This document shows, piece after piece, positions 15,295 to 22,088 of a stretch of 46,869 bases of DNA; position 1 is the stretch's first letter, and every line of letters starts with the position of its first letter. The translations under genes and the position numbers were made by a program. The notes beneath the pieces are model-generated. The model saw nothing but the letters and a program-made list of their open reading frames with translations. It made no database searches and was not told where the DNA came from. Location of the stretch: the NCBI GenBank assembly GCA_037139695.1, contig JBAXFX010000002.1, positions 1 to 46,869 on the forward strand, given 5' to 3'. This DNA comes from JAAXTX01 sp037139695 (GTDB lineage Bacteria; Patescibacteriota; Minisyncoccia; Moranbacterales; UBA1568).

Positions 15295-15325
15295 AAGGCT
15301 TTCCCTTTGGAAGGCCTTTTTTATT
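15295..15325 (+). terminator. Intrinsic terminator
   Basis: AAGGC-T-TTCC pairs with GGAA-G-GCCT around a CTTT loop, followed by TTTTTATTTT. It ends the 176-residue protein gene. Confidence 0.75.
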
Positions 15326-15385
15326 TTATGATTGATGCTGTATATGAAAAAATACCTTGAATAAGCATAAATTTTACTTTTACAG

Positions 15386-15414
15386 TTGACAGAAAATAAA
15401 AAAACGTGTATCGT
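15386..15414 (+). promoter_or_regulatory. Promoter of the 15.6-kb gene
   Basis: TTGACA (15386-15391), a 17-bp A-rich spacer and TATCGT (15409-15414). It leaves a leader of about 160 nt before the start codon chosen at 15578. Confidence 0.7.
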
Positions 15415-15484
15415 ATCGATTATTCCCGAATCCAAAAAGGAAGGGTCTGTGGGACAGGGAATCGTTCCTTAACAGCGAAGCGAT

Positions 15485-15558
15485 CGGAATCGGATGGCGC
15501 AGCGGATATCTTTTTGGAGGTACCTGGCGCGCTGTCCGTATCCGAGATTTTTTTGTAA
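15485..15558 (+). promoter_or_regulatory. Structured leader ending in a terminator-like T-run
   Basis: A bulged stem can be formed between the CGGATGGCGCAGCG region (about 15491-15505) and CGCTGTCCGTATCCG (about 15531-15547), followed by AGATTTTTTTG. It sits between promoter and gene, as at 14670. An ATG at 15494 would start inside this hairpin and is less likely to be used. Confidence 0.5.
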
Positions 15559-15577
15559 CCAAAAAAACTACCCCAAA

Positions 15578-16114
15578 ATGTTAGTGTTCAAAAAATGTGA
15601 AATCATCCAGACAAAGAAGGGTGTAAGAGAATGGTGCTTCTCCCCGGAGGACCTGGTATATTCCCTTAGGAATAGTTCTGGGAAAACCGTTTTCGAGATT
15701 GATGTCGTTTGTGAAACGGTTTTGGAAAGACGGGACGATTCAGCCCTTCCAAATCTGAAAGATTTTTCAATTCCTCGTTTGAGTTCAAAATTGGATCAGG
15801 AGAGGAAAGAACGTTGTAAGTCGATTACCGTGGATAAGGCAAAGAGAGGAGAAAATTGTCTTGTAATAATTTCCATGGAGTACGGCAGACATGTTCATTG
15901 TCGAAAACACGCGACGCCGATTCTTGGAATCGGTCTCGAATCGGGAGTATGCGTCCAAAATCCGCCTATGATCGGGGAAGGGATATGGACGTTCAAGAAT
16001 CCGACTGAACTTGCGATCATCCTGCGACCAGGCGGTCGTATCGAAATTTTTGGTCCTATGGGGAAAAGGACCTTACGGTACACCGGCCTCAATGAACTCT
16101 TGAGGTCATTCTGA
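15578..16114 (+). CDS. Unknown protein behind a structured leader
   Basis: I choose ATG 15578 (178 residues, MLVFKKCEIIQ...). The frame is open from ATG 15494, but those codons overlap a terminator-like leader. There is no clear RBS. The product is soluble and mixed alpha/beta, with several Cys and a beta-rich C-terminal half (GVCVQNPPMIGEGIWTFKN, ELAIILRPGGRIEIFGPMGK). No family is recognised. A very strong terminator follows at 16121. It resembles the gene before it in control layout and size, not in obvious sequence. Confidence 0.6.
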   Translation: MLVFKKCEIIQTKKGVREWCFSPEDLVYSLRNSSGKTVFEIDVVCETVLERRDDSALPNLKDFSIPRLSSKLDQERKERCKSITVDKAKRGENCLVIISMEYGRHVHCRKHATPILGIGLESGVCVQNPPMIGEGIWTFKNPTELAIILRPGGRIEIFGPMGKRTLRYTGLNELLRSF

Positions 16115-16120
16115 ACGTAA

Positions 16121-16160
16121 AAAAGCCCTTCGTCACAACAATGTGATGAAGGGCTTTTCT
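16121..16160. terminator. Strong intrinsic terminator
   Basis: AAAAGCCCTTCGTCACA (16121-16137) pairs almost perfectly with TGTGATGAAGGGCTTTT (16142-16158). U-runs lie on both strands, so it can work both ways. Confidence 0.9.
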
Positions 16161-16170
16161 TATGCGTCTA

Positions 16171-16179
16171 TGCTATAAT
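16171..16179 (+). promoter_or_regulatory. Extended -10 promoter of the phosphohexomutase gene
   Basis: TGCTATAAT (16171-16179) is an extended -10 with no convincing -35. The ATG follows 27 bases later without a Shine-Dalgarno sequence. Confidence 0.6.
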
Positions 16180-16205
16180 AGTCTGGAAATCACTGATATA
16201 CGCCT

Positions 16206-17615
16206 ATGGCACTCATGGTCAGCGTCTCGGGCATCCGAGGCATCGTCGGGGAGGATCTTACGCCGGGCAATCTCGTCTCGTATGCGGCCGCCTTCGCCGA
16301 GTGGGTGCGCAAGGGATATGCCGGAGGAGGGAAGCCGAAGATCGTCATCGGCCGCGACACGCGGCCGTCGGGCGGTCCGATCGGAACGCTTCTGGCGCAG
16401 GCGCTCGCCCTCTCGGGCATCGATGTGATCGATCTCGGCATCGCCACGACCCCGACGGTCGAGCTTGCCGTTACGGAAGCCGGCGCGAATGCCGGTATCA
16501 TCGTGACCGCGTCACACAATCCTTTGCAGTGGAATGCGCTCAAACTCCTCAATGCCCGTGGGGAATTCCTCAATCCGGACGAGCTCGCGTCTTTCCTCGC
16601 GATTATGGAGTCCGCCGCGTTCGTCCCGGCACGATTCGACGGCATCGGATCGGTCGCGGAAGACAGGACCGCCGATGAGATGCATATCGGCAAGATTCTC
16701 GCGCTCCCGTTCGTCGATACGGAAGCGGTCGCGAGACAGGGATTCCGGGTGCTCGTGGATGCGGTCGAAGGGGCGGGATCGGTCATCATTCCCGAGCTCT
16801 GTCGGCGGCTCGGTATCACGGATATAGTGACGCTCGATTGCGGCGGGACGGGACTGTTCCCTCGGAACCCCGAACCGATCATCGATAACCTTGGAAAGAC
16901 GATGGACCGGGTCCGGGAAGCGGAGTGTGATTTCGGCATCATCGTTGATCCTGATGTGGACCGACTCGCGCTCGTCAATGAGGACGGAACGCTCTTCGGC
17001 GAGGAATATACCTTGGTTTCCTGCGCGGATTTCTTTCTGAAAAAGAATCCCGGCACGGCCGTGAACAATCTCTCAAGCAGTCGCGCGCTGCGCGATGTGG
17101 CGGAAAAGTACGGACAAAAGTGCGTGAGCGCCAAGGTCGGCGAGGCGAATGTCGTTGCGGTGATGAAGGAAGAACGGGCTACGATTGGCGGAGAGGGAAA
17201 TGGGGGAATCATCCTGCCGGCGCTTCACTACGGTCGCGATGCGCTCGTCGGTGTCGCGTTGTTTACTTCCGCGTTTGCCACGTGGCGCGACGGACGTGCC
17301 GATGGCGAGGAGAAGACTCTCTCCGCGTTCCGAAAGACCCTGCCGGAATATTTCATGGCCAAGAACCGGCTCGAGGTATCGATACCGAAGGAAAAGCTGT
17401 CCGAATTATTTTCGAAAATTTCGACGGCACATCCCGATGCGGTTGCCGATGTGCGCGACGGTCTCAAACTCGATTTCCCGGAATACTGGGTTCATTTGCG
17501 CGCCTCGAATACCGAGCCGATCATCCGCATCTATACCGAGGCAAAGTCCGCCGAAGAGGCGGAACGGGTTGCCGAGGAATTTATGAACGAGATATCGGTC
17601 CTGTCGGCCACGTGA
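16206..17615 (+). CDS. Phosphoglucosamine mutase / phosphomannomutase family
   Basis: The protein has 469 residues and all four alpha-D-phosphohexomutase signatures. These are SVSGIRGIVG at the N-terminus, the phosphoserine loop TASHNP (Ser about 103), the metal loop DPDVDRLAL, the sugar loop GEGNGGI, and the phosphate-binding RASNTEPIIRIYTEA near the C-terminus. It would interconvert sugar 1- and 6-phosphates for peptidoglycan or surface sugars. GlmM versus ManB cannot be decided from motifs alone. It is a single-gene unit bounded by a strong terminator upstream. The following 180 bases hold only a short ORF. Confidence 0.93.
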   Translation: MALMVSVSGIRGIVGEDLTPGNLVSYAAAFAEWVRKGYAGGGKPKIVIGRDTRPSGGPIGTLLAQALALSGIDVIDLGIATTPTVELAVTEAGANAGIIVTASHNPLQWNALKLLNARGEFLNPDELASFLAIMESAAFVPARFDGIGSVAEDRTADEMHIGKILALPFVDTEAVARQGFRVLVDAVEGAGSVIIPELCRRLGITDIVTLDCGGTGLFPRNPEPIIDNLGKTMDRVREAECDFGIIVDPDVDRLALVNEDGTLFGEEYTLVSCADFFLKKNPGTAVNNLSSSRALRDVAEKYGQKCVSAKVGEANVVAVMKEERATIGGEGNGGIILPALHYGRDALVGVALFTSAFATWRDGRADGEEKTLSAFRKTLPEYFMAKNRLEVSIPKEKLSELFSKISTAHPDAVADVRDGLKLDFPEYWVHLRASNTEPIIRIYTEAKSAEEAERVAEEFMNEISVLSAT

Positions 17616-17797
17616 GATCCCTTTGGTAACGGTTCAAAATCGCGGTAAACGGATATGGATGAAGGGCGGGCGGACCAGACCCTTGTTTTTTGGTACGGAT
17701 CGTGGTACAAGGAAAGAGCTTGAATCCGAATCATTCGAAATACTCTGAAGGAAATAACGAAGCATCTCAAAACGACCTATCGAAGAGGAGGAACCAA

Positions 17798-17917
17798 TGA
17801 TCACCTTTAACAACCGTCCGAGCGTCTGGACCTGTGTGAAAAGGATAGTCTGGGAAACGGTTTGCGAATATTTTTCATCCCTTACCGGATGGGAAAGACC
17901 GGGGGTCGGATATGTGA
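17798..17917 (+). CDS. Short ORF with a strong ribosome-binding site
   Basis: GAGGAGGAACCA precedes ATG 17798, one of the best Shine-Dalgarno sequences in the window. The ORF is about 39 codons and includes an amphipathic stretch (VWTCVKRIVWETVCEYF). No family is recognised. A terminator follows at 17951. It may be a small peptide gene or a leader. The exact stop should be rechecked, because a one-base difference would lengthen it. Confidence 0.4.
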
Positions 17918-17950
17918 AGAAAAGGCTTCCATGAAGCGGACCTTACGATA

Positions 17951-17982
17951 AAAAAGGACATGTAACGGCATGTCCTTTTTCA
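17951..17982. terminator. Intrinsic terminator, usable on both strands
   Basis: AAAAAGGACATG (17951-17962) pairs with CATGTCCTTTTT (17969-17980). On the minus strand it could end the ferredoxin-repressor operon, on the plus strand the short ORF. Confidence 0.85.
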
Positions 17983-18027
17983 TATGAGTCGAGGAAGGGA
18001 GGAATAGTGACTATATTGTTGGAATTA

Positions 18028-18309
18028 TCACTTGCTCTGGGCGGTCTTGACGATGCGGACCAGCTCGGCACGGAGCGCGTCGGCCTTCGCCGTCCCACCG
18101 AGCTCACGGGCGATGTGCCGGTCGAGCATGAGGAGATTCGCCGACTTAAGGAGACCGATGACCGCGAGCACCTGTTGGATGACGGGGAAACAGTCCGGTT
18201 CCCTTTCCATCATAGTCTCGATCTTCCCGAGGCTCGTCTTGGCCTTCCGGATGGCGATGAGGACCTTTTCCTTCTCCGGTCCGGAGGCTGTCTTTTCCAC
18301 ATTCTTCAT
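18028..18309 (-). CDS. CsoR/RcnR/FrmR-family transcriptional repressor
   Basis: The protein has 93 residues and the all-helical DUF156 layout: LGKIETMME, then DCFPVIQQVLAV with Cys40, then LLMLDRHIARE with His65 and Glu69. The ligand set Cys-His-Glu with spacings 25 and 4 is the same as FrmR (C35, H60, E64), the formaldehyde sensor, rather than CsoR (C-H-C) or RcnR (C-H-H). The N-terminal Pro2 used by FrmR is absent. It lies 52 bases after the ferredoxin gene in one operon, whose promoter carries a CsoR-like dyad, so autoregulation is likely. The inducer could be a metal or a reactive electrophile; the fingerprint favours the latter, but this is inference. Confidence 0.85.
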   Translation of the reverse strand: MKNVEKTASGPEKEKVLIAIRKAKTSLGKIETMMEREPDCFPVIQQVLAVIGLLKSANLLMLDRHIARELGGTAKADALRAELVRIVKTAQSK

Positions 18310-18361
18310 ACGATTCGTTGTGACAGATGAACGGTCGTCGACGGTGGTTGAACGTCCGGGC

Positions 18362-18550
18362 CTATTCGAAAGAGAGGCACTTGTACGGGCACGATATCAC
18401 GCATCGGCCGCAGGCAAGGCACTTCTCATGGTCGATCGTCGGAGCGGAGAAGCCGTTCTGACCGATGGCGCCGGCCGGACAGATCCGAATCAGCGGACAG
18501 GCGTGGTCCTGCGGACATCTCGATGCATCGACCTTTACGGCGCTACTCAT
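18362..18550 (-). CDS. Small 4Fe-4S ferredoxin-like protein
   Basis: I start at the ATG of MSSAVKVDASRC (62 residues); the frame extends 16 codons upstream into the operator, which argues against the longer form. The second half has a full cluster motif CLACGRCVISCP. The first half has the unusual spacing CPQDHACPLIRICP (C-x5-C-x5-C), followed by AGAI, so one standard and one atypical site may be present. Proteins of this kind (CPQ-x-H-x-CP) are known next to redox or sulfur genes. It is co-transcribed with the repressor and may be part of the response to the signal the repressor senses. Confidence 0.85.
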   Translation of the reverse strand: MSSAVKVDASRCPQDHACPLIRICPAGAIGQNGFSAPTIDHEKCLACGRCVISCPYKCLSFE

Positions 18551-18573
18551 ACTCGATAGTTCAATCTTATTAT

Positions 18574-18590
18574 CTATACCTGTGGTATAG
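18574..18590 (-). promoter_or_regulatory. Operator-like dyad of the ferredoxin-repressor operon
   Basis: CTATACC-TGT-GGTATAG is a perfect 7-bp dyad with a 3-bp centre. It resembles ATACC/GGTAT-type sites bound by CsoR-family proteins. It lies just downstream of the -10, over the expected transcription start, where a bound repressor would block initiation. Confidence 0.75.
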
Positions 18591-18594
18591 GTAC

Positions 18595-18623
18595 ACAATA
18601 GTAGACAGAAAACCGACTGTCAA
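18595..18623 (-). promoter_or_regulatory. Promoter of the ferredoxin-repressor operon
   Basis: On the minus strand: TTGACA (18623-18618), a 17-bp spacer, TATTGT (18600-18595). The start of transcription would fall in or next to the operator dyad. Confidence 0.8.
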
Positions 18624-18728
18624 GCCAACGGCAACCTGTCGGGCCCAGGCTCCATCGGTCGGTTGTTTTTTATAGCAGGACTCATGTCCGATTTCTCATG
18701 CCGACGCAACTAAAAAACATCATCCGTT

Positions 18729-18762
18729 CCGTACTACGATATAACGTTATATCGTAGTACGG
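18729..18762. repeat. 34-bp perfect palindrome
   Basis: The sequence from CCGTACTACGATATAAC at 18729-18745 is followed without any loop by its exact reverse complement to 18762. It lies in a gene-free stretch (18624-19082). There is no T-run on either side, so it is not a normal terminator. Confidence 0.95.
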
Positions 18763-18828
18763 GGCGAGGAGGAGGAAAGTTGGAAAATTGAAAAATATGC
18801 GGATTTGCTGGAATATTTGAAGAAAGAA

Positions 18829-18862
18829 GTAACATAATAATGCGGTCGTCAGATTATGTTAC
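18829..18862. repeat. Inverted repeat
   Basis: GTAACATAAT (18829-18838) is repeated inverted as ATTATGTTAC (18853-18862) around a 14-nt loop. The stretch 18763-19082 otherwise holds no gene that I can support. Confidence 0.8.
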
Positions 18863-18941
18863 TTGGGAGATGAATGGGATATATGTTTTTACGGTTATGT
18901 GCCAATACGCATCCCAGGGTAACTTGTGAGGAATCCTTTCA

Positions 18942-18979
18942 GGTTCAAGCGGTATCATTGGGTTCAAGCGGTATCGTTG
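18942..18979. repeat. 19-bp tandem duplication
   Basis: GGTTCAAGCGGTATCATTG (18942-18960) is followed directly by a copy with one mismatch (18961-18979). Confidence 0.9.
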
Positions 18980-19082
18980 CGGAATCCACATTGAAAGCGG
19001 TTGATGCAAAAAATACACATACTGGCGGGCACAGAAGGAGGCCTGGTACATTATTCCGTTTACGGGCTCGTGAAAAAGTGGG

Positions 19083-20543
19083 CTATTTCAGGTGGTCGCG
19101 GAGGTCGATGACCTCGTCTATGCGGATGCGGGCGACGAAGTCGGGGACGTGCGAGACGAAGATCATCGCGCCCTTATAGGCGTCGAGCGCGTCGGCGATG
19201 ACGGGGATATGGCGGAAATTGATGTGGTTCGTCGGCTCATCGAGGATGAGCAGGTTCGGCCGGCGCAAGAAAAGCTGCGCGAACATGAGGAGGCCCTTCT
19301 GGCCCTCGGAGAGCGTCGCGACCGGCTGGCGCAACAGTTCGGCGGGGATGAGGAACCGCGCGGCGGCCTTGTAGATGTCCTCGTGTGTGCCGATATCCAT
19401 CGCGGATTCAAGCTCGTCGAATGCGGTCTTGTCGAAGTCGAGCGTCGAGAAGTCCTGCCGGTAGTAGCCGACGACCGTACCGGGCGCGATCTCGACGAGC
19501 CCGTCGTTTCCCGAGACGATGGTCTCGAGGAGTGTGCTCTTACCGATACCGTTTGGTCCCGCGATGAGGAGGTGCGTATCCTTCTTGAGGGTGAGGTTGA
19601 TCGGCGAGACCTTCGGCCCGTCGGGTGTCATGACGGAGACGGATTTGATGGTGATGATCGGCCCGACCGAATCGGTCGCGGGAATTTCGAACGAGGAAAG
19701 AGTGAGGTCCTCGCGACGGACGTCTACCTTGTTGTCCTCGAGGTCCTGCGCCATGTCGCGCATGCGCTTGGCCACGGAACGGAGCTTACCACCCTTGTTC
19801 GCGAAGACGTTCGCCTGGTCCTTCTTCTCCCGGATGGTCTGTTCGAGGCGGGCGTTCTCGCGCTGTTCCTTGGCGATACGGCGACCGATCTCTTCGACGA
19901 CATCGTAGTACGTGCCGGAATACTGCTCGATCTTGTGCGTGTGGATATCGAGGTAGAGGACGCCGTCTGTGAACGAGTTCAGGAAGTCGGCATCGTGCGA
20001 GATGACGATGAGCGTCTTGTGATAGGCCGACAGGAACGCGGTCAGGTGGGCGATACCCTCGTCGTCGAGGTTGTTCGTCGGCTCGTCGAGCAGCAAGACG
20101 TCCGGATCCTTGATGAGTGCCGAGGCAAGGAGTAGACGCGCCTGCTGGCCGCCGGAGAATTCGCGGAGCTTGCGGTCGAGGCGCGGGACCGGAAGGTTCA
20201 CTACGTCGAGGACCTCCTTGATCTTCACGGGAAGTTCCCACTCCTTGCCGGGAAACCCGTCGGCGAAGAATTCCTCGATCGATTCGTTCAGTCGTTCGCG
20301 GGGAATGACCTGCCGACCGATGGCGACCGTCGAGTTCGAATCGAGGGAAATACGTCCGCTCTCGGGCTTCTGTTCGCTCATGATGAGGCTGAAGAGGGAA
20401 CTCTTTCCAGCACCGTTCTGGCCCATCAGGGCGATTTTTGTGCCACCGCGAACGGAAAAATTCACCGCGTCGAGGACGGCTTTCTTGTGTCGGTATTCGA
20501 ACGATACCTCGCTGAAACGGAGGACGATATTGTCTTTGGCCAT
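19083..20543 (-). CDS. ABC-F family ATPase
   Basis: I start at the ATG of MAKDNIVLRF (486 residues); the 40 upstream codons are not conserved-looking and lie over a promoter. Two ABC domains are present. The first has Walker A GQNGAGKSS, signature FSGGQQARLLLA and Walker B VLLLDEPTNNLD. The second has GPNGIGKSTL, LSEGQKGLLMFAQ and LLILDEPTNHINF. Between them is a charged linker (about 235-300), the P-site tRNA interaction motif region of ABC-F proteins. There is no membrane domain. These act at the ribosome in translation quality control or antibiotic resistance; the exact subfamily is not clear. Confidence 0.93.
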   Translation of the reverse strand: MAKDNIVLRFSEVSFEYRHKKAVLDAVNFSVRGGTKIALMGQNGAGKSSLFSLIMSEQKPESGRISLDSNSTVAIGRQVIPRERLNESIEEFFADGFPGKEWELPVKIKEVLDVVNLPVPRLDRKLREFSGGQQARLLLASALIKDPDVLLLDEPTNNLDDEGIAHLTAFLSAYHKTLIVISHDADFLNSFTDGVLYLDIHTHKIEQYSGTYYDVVEEIGRRIAKEQRENARLEQTIREKKDQANVFANKGGKLRSVAKRMRDMAQDLEDNKVDVRREDLTLSSFEIPATDSVGPIITIKSVSVMTPDGPKVSPINLTLKKDTHLLIAGPNGIGKSTLLETIVSGNDGLVEIAPGTVVGYYRQDFSTLDFDKTAFDELESAMDIGTHEDIYKAAARFLIPAELLRQPVATLSEGQKGLLMFAQLFLRRPNLLILDEPTNHINFRHIPVIADALDAYKGAMIFVSHVPDFVARIRIDEVIDLRDHLK

Positions 20544-20589
20544 GACGTACAAAAAATACCGTTCTGATGTCGAATACGGCTTCGTAGCC

Positions 20590-20618
20590 AGTATAGGCCA
20601 AAAGAGGGGATTTGTCGA
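20590..20618 (-). promoter_or_regulatory. Promoter of the ABC-F gene
   Basis: On the minus strand: TCGACA (20618-20613), a 17-bp spacer, TATACT (20595-20590). It leaves a leader of about 40 nt to the ATG at 20543 and supports that start. Confidence 0.65.
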
Positions 20619-20733
20619 GGAACTAAGAAAAATGAAAACATGCGCGCACGCGGAGCGTACCACCGGTGAACCGCATAATACGCGTTCTTTGTTTTGAGTG
20701 TGATGCTCGTAAATTTAACATGAGAGGTATTCG

Positions 20734-21183
20734 ATGAACAACGTTAAGAAGACGATTATTCTTATCGTTCTCTCCCTATCGGCCTGCGTCGGTACGGGGA
20801 GCTCCACGCAGACATCCGTCAAGACGGCCGACCCTTCGTCCGTTCAGGAACACGTCCCCCAACCGGTGGGACGGGACAGTCTGCACATACGACAAGACGA
20901 CCTACGAACACGACGCGATTTCAGTATCGTGTCGGATATTCCGAAGGGTTCCGTATCGATTCGCTGCAAGGGCGAGTTTTGGCTGAGTATCGTTCCAGCC
21001 GAAGTACGGGACACGAAGGCTTATATGAAAAAACATATCGATGCCTATATCGGTTCGGTGACACGCCGACTTCCGAAATCGGAAAGCGCACGATATACCG
21101 TCATCGTTATTATCCTTAACCCGGCTACCAATCGTTGGGAGCCTCTCTATTCCGAACAAATCGGGAACCCGGTGAGTCAGTAG
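20734..21183 (+). CDS. Predicted lipoprotein, unknown function
   Basis: The protein has 149 residues. Its N-terminus NNVKKTIILIVLSLSAC is a type II signal peptide with lipobox LSAC and Cys18. A Ser/Thr/Pro-rich linker follows (about 20-50). The mature domain has beta-strand character (GSVSIRCKGEFWLSIVPAEV and TVIVIILNPATNRWEPLY). It is expected on the outer face of the membrane. AGAGG lies upstream of the ATG. A strong terminator follows. No family is recognised. Confidence 0.8.
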   Translation: MNNVKKTIILIVLSLSACVGTGSSTQTSVKTADPSSVQEHVPQPVGRDSLHIRQDDLRTRRDFSIVSDIPKGSVSIRCKGEFWLSIVPAEVRDTKAYMKKHIDAYIGSVTRRLPKSESARYTVIVIILNPATNRWEPLYSEQIGNPVSQ

Positions 21184-21208
21184 CCTTGCTGTCCGCCACA
21201 AAAAACAA

Positions 21209-21247
21209 GCCGTCACTTCCACAGGGAGAGTGACGGCCTTTTCTTTT
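21209..21247. terminator. Intrinsic terminator
   Basis: GCCGTCACT (21209-21217) pairs with AGTGACGGC (21229-21237), followed by CTTTTCTTTT. It ends the lipoprotein gene, and the minus side may serve the pseudouridine synthase gene. Confidence 0.85.
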
Positions 21248-21266
21248 CCAGAAAACCGACTTAACG

Positions 21267-22019
21267 TTATTTCAGTCCGAGCGAGGAAAGAAATTCCTCC
21301 TTCTCCTTGCCGGAAATGTTGCGGGAGGCGCCCGGCGCGAGCGTGCCGAGGGTGACGTTCATGATGCGGACACGCTTGAGGGCGATGACCGTTCCGCCGA
21401 CCGCGGAGAACATGCGGCGGATCTGGTGCTTGCGTCCCTCGGTGATGGTCATGGAAATCGTGTTCGGACCCTTCTTGACGATCGTGCAGGGCTTGGTCGG
21501 CCCATCCTCGATGACAATGCCGCGCTCCATCGCCTCGATCATGTCGTTGCGCAGGCGCTCCTGCACCGTGACCAGGTATTCTTTCTGGTGGTCGTATCGG
21601 GGCGAGAGCAACCGTTCGGTGATGCGACCGTCGTCGGTCAGGATGATGAGCCCCTCCGACTCCTTGTCGAGCCGGCCGATGGGGTAGACGCCGGGCGTCG
21701 GCATCACGTCCGCAATCGCCTTCCCGCCACGTTCCTTTTCGGAATGAGTGAGGATGCCCCGCTTCTTGTGATAGGCGATATAGCGGAAGGTTTTCGGCTT
21801 CTGCCCCTTCACGACGACCTCGTCGCCCTGGAGGACCCGGTCGGTCAGGACGGCAACGCGGTTGTTGATGGTCACCTTGCCCTTGACGATGAGTTCCTCG
21901 GCGCCACGACGCGTTGCGATGCCTGTCAGCGCGAGGTACCGGTTGATGCGCACGGGGTAGGGGATATCGTCCTTCTTTTTTTGTGGGAAGGTCTTGACGG
22001 GGGAAGATGGGATAGGCAT
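21267..22019 (-). CDS. RluB/RsuA-family 23S/16S rRNA pseudouridine synthase
   Basis: The start is the ATG of MPIPSSPVKT (250 residues). An S4 RNA-binding domain spans about 25-75 (RINRYLALTGIATRRGAEEL, then VTINNRVA). The catalytic domain has GRLDKESEGLIILTDDG with the active-site Asp, and ends with EGRKHQIRRMFSAVG, the family's second signature, and VIALKRVRI. It converts a uridine in a ribosomal RNA helix to pseudouridine. RluB, RluE, RluF and RsuA cannot be separated here. It lies 70 bases downstream of the nuclease gene on the same strand. Confidence 0.93.
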   Translation of the reverse strand: MPIPSSPVKTFPQKKKDDIPYPVRINRYLALTGIATRRGAEELIVKGKVTINNRVAVLTDRVLQGDEVVVKGQKPKTFRYIAYHKKRGILTHSEKERGGKAIADVMPTPGVYPIGRLDKESEGLIILTDDGRITERLLSPRYDHQKEYLVTVQERLRNDMIEAMERGIVIEDGPTKPCTIVKKGPNTISMTITEGRKHQIRRMFSAVGGTVIALKRVRIMNVTLGTLAPGASRNISGKEKEEFLSSLGLK

Positions 22020-22088
22020 GACGGTATGAGCGAGGAGTGCCCTCACTGTATATGATGAATATTTCCGGCGAGTTCTTTCGGTGGGCGC

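Noticed and set aside
16190..17212. 340-codon ORF opposite the phosphohexomutase gene
   Set aside because: Antisense shadow, Ser/Arg/Pro-rich, no motifs; the plus-strand gene is certain.
18769..18837. Short frame reading KIEKYADLLEYLKKEVT, perhaps a transposase tail
   Set aside because: Only about 20 codons, no usable start codon in frame and no recognisable partner nearby.
19092..20135. 347-codon ORF opposite the ABC-F gene
   Set aside because: It mirrors the ABC-F coding frame, is dominated by Asp, Glu, Arg and Val as expected of an antisense shadow, and has no domain.
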